64,000 nucleotides of DNA from Symbiodinium natans (Eukaryota > Sar > Dinophyceae > Suessiales > Symbiodiniaceae), in the NCBI GenBank assembly GCA_905221605.1, contig CAJNDS010000108.1, positions 162,698 through 226,697 of the forward strand, given 5' to 3'. The stretch's first letter is position 1, and every line of letters begins with the position of its first letter. Below are positions 59,781-64,000 of this stretch, piece after piece. A program made the position numbers and the translations under genes. The notes under the pieces were generated by a model. It saw nothing but the letters and a program-made list of their open reading frames with translations. It was not told the DNA's origin and ran no database searches.

Positions 59781-60099
59781 TGAACATTGAGTTCTCGACG
59801 AGATTGCAACTTCGCAGCTGTTTTTCACAGGGCGAACCTGTATCCGCAGCTCAATCATGGCCAGACCGAAGATGCCTTCTGGGCGTCAGACTTTCCCTAT
59901 GAAAGTTCTTCTTGGTCGTCTGGAGCAAGGGGCTGCAACGCCGTGGTCCAGTTTCTTACCAGATCATCTGCGGCCAAAGGGGGTGACTGCGAAGGTTTTC
60001 GAACAAGCTGTGCCCAACGACGCAAAGTCAAAATCAAGCCAAGAATGCAAGGCACCAAAATCCGAATACACTCCTTTGGGCCTACGTGTTGTGGGCAAG

Positions 60100-62080
60100 G
60101 TGTGGGAGTACTCCCAAGACCCTATTGGCTGCAGAGAAGTTCAATATGCCATAGAGACTGCAGATGAGAAGACAGTGGCACAAATCGCCACTGAGTTGCG
60201 TGACCACGTCCCTTGGTTTGCTGTTTCTGGATGTCCCCGGGTTAGGCTTAGAGTTTAGGGTTTCGGGTTCAAAACAAGGATGTCGGGCTTAAAGCTATGC
60301 TGGCTGTTGAAGAAGAGTAATTAGCCGATGCCTCTGGCCTGCAACAGCTAGACATCTTGGTGGAACATCCTCATGATCCTTCTACCCAGGTTTGGGATGC
60401 CACGTGCTGCCCCCACGCCAACCATGTGCTGCAGAAGTGTATTGCAGCGCCTGGGCTGCCACCGGGTTGTCAGGGTTTAGGGTTTAGGGTTTAGCGACTC
60501 TCAGTCACAATTTCCGCACACCGTGCAACATCTGTCAGAAGGCAAAGAGATTGCACTTTGGGAGCGGGTTCCTGTGCGTGCGTTGCGCACGCAGAAGCGA
60601 GAACGCAGAGAAGTGCAAGCTGGCTTTGGCTGTGCTGTGCCGTCCCAGCCGCTCCTGAAATCTTGCCTCGTTTCCTGCTAAACTTTCGAGTGATCCTACC
60701 ATGCCAAAGACAATCTCCCATCGCCAATGTTTCAAAGCCTTTTGTCACAAAGGCTTTGAGCCCGGAAGATCTCCAGTTTGTCATCGATGTGCTCATGAAG
60801 GACAGGTTTGCGGTCCAGGCAGCCAGGCACAAGCGGCTTGGCAAGTCGGCGGCGACAGCCCGCACTATGCCATGGCGTCGGCCATGCAGGGGTTTTATCT
60901 GGTATTTTTATGGCTTTCGCCATAGCTTTGGCTGACGCAACAGGGTAATGCACACATGCACATGTTGTTTGTGTTTTTCACGTGTGGTGCACCTTCAACG
61001 CGGTTCTGAGGTACGGCTGCCGGATTGTGCAGCGTCTAATTGAGCATTGCTCCGGTGAGCAAGTTGAAGGACTCCTGTGCCCTGACGAGATTAACCAGAC
61101 ATTCTACCATCATGCGTTGCCCACCAGATCATGACCTGTAGTCAGGTCGTTCTCTTCTTATGCATAGCCTCACCTTTCGGGGACAGAATGCAAATGCAAG
61201 TGCTCGGAAACGCTAGTGCTGCAGTTCCAGAAGCTGCGCGTGTGGAGCCAGAAATTTTCGCAACCTTGGCTTTGTGAGCATTCAGAGGTGTGCAATCCTT
61301 GCAGAGTTGCCCCTGGTGGCTTGCCACGCGTACGGGAACTATGTGTCCTGGTGATGACAGCCTTTCTAGCAAACTTTAGGAAGCCGCCGACAAGCTCATT
61401 GTACTGGGTTTCTAGATGTGCAAATTGCTAGTTGCACATCTAAGGTGATGCAGCACATCCTGCAGCATAGTCCATTGCAGGCAGAGGTGTGTCAGAGATT
61501 GGAGGACACTGGTTCCATGCAGGGCTCGCATTGGCATGGGAAAGCAATCCGCGTATGACTGCACGTGTTGAATTTTGCAGGAGCACCTCAATGCACTGAG
61601 CAGCTGGACAAGCAAGTTGACATGTGCAGAAAGAAATATCATGACATGCTGGACAATCACTTGGGCAAACTGCCGTACCGTAATTAGCCATGCGAACAAA
61701 CTGTGTGATGCTGTCAAGCCTTCACTGAAACCTAAGGCTCAGATCAGTACGGCGCGGCTGTCGTAAGCTGTGCCATGACATCTGCTGAACGCTCAAGTCG
61801 GCACTCTTTAGCTAGAGCCATCCTCAAGGACTGCGAAGCCTGGCGGCTCCATGCAAACAACTCAGCCCTGTGTTTGTTTGGCTACCAGGGCGCGTGAGCA
61901 TGAGACTGCCATCAAATGCAATTGACCACACTTGAAATGCTTTCGGAGGAGCCTACAGTTTTGGTCCGCCTTGCATGCAGCCGTCACGGGCACGCTGCTG
62001 CCCGAGAGGTTGTGGAGGTCCTCGACGATCCAGACAGGACGCACTGCAGATTCATGAAAACCGACTTGAGTCTTGACTAG
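60100..62080 (+). CDS. Pumilio/PUF RNA-binding protein, spliced, partial
   Basis: PUF proteins bind mRNA 3' regions and repress or relocate the message. Exon 60100-60207 is one whole 36-residue repeat (VWEYSQDPIGCREVQYAIE ... ELRDH) ending at GT. The next, from 60390, joins in phase 0 (VWDATCCPHANHVLQKCI). Exon 60753-60835 (LSPEDLQFVIDVL ... AARHK, GC donor) joins exon 61011 (YGCRIVQRLIEHCSGEQVE). Exon 61305-61342 (LPLVACHAYGNY, GT donor) joins exon 61445 (VMQHILQHSPLQAEVCQRL). A final piece at about 61950-62080 (LVRLACSRHGH, AREVVEVLDD, TAG at 62078) may be the last repeat; a degenerate one may lie at about 61690 (SHANKLCDAV). Base-contact residues of the four clear repeats are C-R-Q, N-H-Q, C-R-Q and N-Y-Q, as in canonical repeats 3-6. 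Upstream exons are probably at 59820-59960; repeats 1-2 were not located. Confidence 0.88.
60240..60262. repeat. Degenerate TTTAGGG in a PUF intron
   Basis: TTAGGCTTAGAGTTTAGGG in the intron between the first two recognised PUF exons. Confidence 0.7.
60474..60494. repeat. (TTTAGGG)n in a PUF intron
   Basis: Nearly three TTTAGGG units starting within ten bases of the end of the second recognised PUF exon, as in the propeller gene. Confidence 0.9.
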
Positions 62081-64000
62081 GATCATGAGGGTCAGACAAG
62101 CCTTGCAGTCGCATGGGCAAAGGGTTCGAGTTTCTCTGGTCCAGGAATTACCATAATTACCTTACTCGCATCTCAGGGATGGCACGGCAGAGAGAGAGAA
62201 AGAGAGAATCCTTAGCATCTCCGGGCGCACCTGCTACGCGGGGGACCCCCCCCCCATGCCCAGCAGAAGAAGAGAAGAAGCATCTTAGCATCCAGCATGA
62301 TTACAACAGCGTGTGTTTGCATGGTTGGTTGGTCGCAAGCTGAAAGGCAGAGTGCTTTCTCACGGGAAGGTTGAGGACTGCATCAGATTCCTTCAAAGAC
62401 ATCGCGCCAGGATTGCAGCCCTTCGTATCCTCGGGACAAATCAAACCCGGTTGCTGCGTTCTAGCGTCTTGCCTTGCCAACTACAGGGTTGTATGCCATG
62501 TTTCTTCACTAGGTCTACTTGTCAAATTGGTGCAAGTCGCGAGCCAGTACATCTGCATGTCTTGACGCAAGCATGCGACAGTACTGTTCTTTAACTTGCG
62601 TGAGATGCATTGGCTTCTGCAGCCGAGGATACGGACGCATTGTTGCAGGCATGAGCTGACATCTTTAAATTGTAATGTAATGACTTGGACAGAAGATGAG
62701 AAGAGCTCAGAGTCCGTCAAAGACATGGTCATCACTCATCAAGCCAAGCAGCCACCGTCTGCAAAATTCTGGCGACGGTTCGGCTCAGCTTGGTGAGAAA
62801 CCTGTGTTGTCGATAATATGCTGAGCGCGTGCTGTATTGTCACGCGTTTACTCGGCTTACTTTAGCCGGAGTTCCGACTTGTTCGGATGCGCAAAAGCCC
62901 TTTGTGGGCTGCTTTGTTGAGAGAGCCTTTTCCACCATTCCAGGGGCCAAGTGGCGAAGTTGCAATACAAGTCGCACAAGAGTTCAGGGTTTAGGGTACC
63001 AATGGCGAGGGACAGCTCCTCAAGACTTCGACACTGCCATTGCGATTGGATTCCTGCATGTGCCTTCCTGTAAAGACTCTGGCATTCATTTTCAACAAGG
63101 CAAGACATTGCATTCGAAATGAAGAGTTGGATTCTGCGAAGAAAAAGAGCATCTTGCCTTGCGGAATGCTGACTACACAACGTAGCTGCATTTCCGGAGT
63201 ATAGTCCCGAAGATGCGTTCAGATGCTTTCAGACGCTCTTCGGCTTTTGACTCTCGCCGATGTTATTCGACGTGCGGGCAGGCATCTTGTTTTGGAGCAA
63301 CGCAGTAGTGCCTGCAAGTTGGCGAGTGGCTTTGGAGTGGTGACCGCTGCGAGGTCCTGGTGGCAAACCAAGCCTCGATCAGTAGCTTCATGCAGAGGGT
63401 ACATCCCAGCCAATGGCTTGGAATGCGCGCGCAGCTCTGGTTGAAGGTAGAGCGAGTAAAAGTGGCACCTTGTAGGATCACACGTGCGCGCATGCCCCAG
63501 CCTGCTCCGACCATTGTTGGCTGAAAGCCGACATGACTGTCTGAAGGCTGCCGAGAGAGCAAAAAAAGGTTCGCGCGGGAAAGAAAGGGTTGCAACCGCA
63601 GGGGCCTGGAGTGCACCACAGAAGCCCCCAGTCCCCGACCAACGACAACGCTTTTGTATGCTTGTGTGTATGCAGCGCAAATCTACCGGCAGAGATTGGA
63701 AAATGGCAAAATATGCGACTGGTTAAATTTCGCGCCTTGGGCGGGACATCTTCAAATTTGCTGTGAAAGCGATACCCCAGATACCAGTCAGTGGGGGGGT
63801 GAAGGGAATCAGAGTATTTCTCGACTTTTACTAGTTTTAACACAGGAGGGCGCTCGTATTGCGTCGGCAGGTTTTAATTTAATGAATGAATGAATGTAGT
63901 GAATTCACGTGCATTTCTTGGTCTGGTTCACGGATTCATTCATAGGTCACCACACGTACCCTCTATCTCTAGCTCTTGTTAATGGTTGATCTGGGGCTGA
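62081..64000. other. No firmly recognisable gene
   Basis: Downstream of the putative PUF stop. One TTCAGGGTTTAGGG lies at about 62983. A + frame at 63223-63444 starts with a helical stretch (LSDALRLLTLADVIRRAG) but has no family or splice support. The last bases contain a short ATGA repeat (63880-63895). Confidence 0.3.

Overview
The window looks like nuclear DNA of a dinoflagellate, most likely from the Symbiodiniaceae. Four genes could be rebuilt from protein-family motifs, and they show the same splice style. Coding sequence is cut into very small exons (20-160 bases), almost every exon starts with G after an AG acceptor, and the donors are a mix of GT, GC and probably GA. Telomere-type TTTAGGG blocks lie inside introns, microsatellites are abundant, and every recognisable gene is on the + strand. 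The species call is inference; splice style and repeat content are read from the sequence. Almost all long open frames here are artefacts of simple repeats or chance; the real coding pieces are short.

Layout. 0.5-5.4 kb: a cytosolic-carboxypeptidase-like M14 metallopeptidase, with both zinc-binding motifs and the catalytic Glu. 6-9.5 kb: candidate exons of unidentified genes, one sitting between inverted telomeric repeats. 12.0-12.7 kb: a complete foldback transposable element with a GATTT target duplication. 13.8-16.1 kb: a diverged array built around a conserved block containing GGATCCCTTCCAGG. 17.0-20 kb: a tandem array whose units look like repeated mini-exons of a helical or coiled-coil protein, with further helical exons to 22.4 kb. 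23.8-25.15 kb: a 1.35 kb CA/CACG/CACC microsatellite. 25.3-30.1 kb: an LDL-receptor-class-B (YWTD) six-bladed propeller gene. 31-37.3 kb: unidentified exon candidates. 37.9-42.5 kb: an ADP-ribosyltransferase (PARP) gene with a complete His-Tyr-Glu triad and a clear 3' end, plus a likely first exon at 37.9 kb. 43-52.8 kb: low-confidence exon candidates. 53.5-55.4 kb: a minisatellite array interrupted by variant telomeric repeats. 55.5-55.9 kb: exons of a possible L7Ae-fold RNA-binding protein. 60.1-62.1 kb: a Pumilio (PUF) gene whose recognisable repeats carry the base-reading residues of canonical repeats 3-6.

The recognised genes (tubulin-type deglutamylase, surface or secreted propeller, ADP-ribosyl transferase, RNA-binding translational regulator) have no evident pathway link; they appear as neighbours in a same-strand cluster. 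The most unusual structure is the repeated placement of short coding islands between an upstream (CCCTAAA)n block and a downstream (TTTAGGG)n block, which would pair in the pre-mRNA and loop the exon out.
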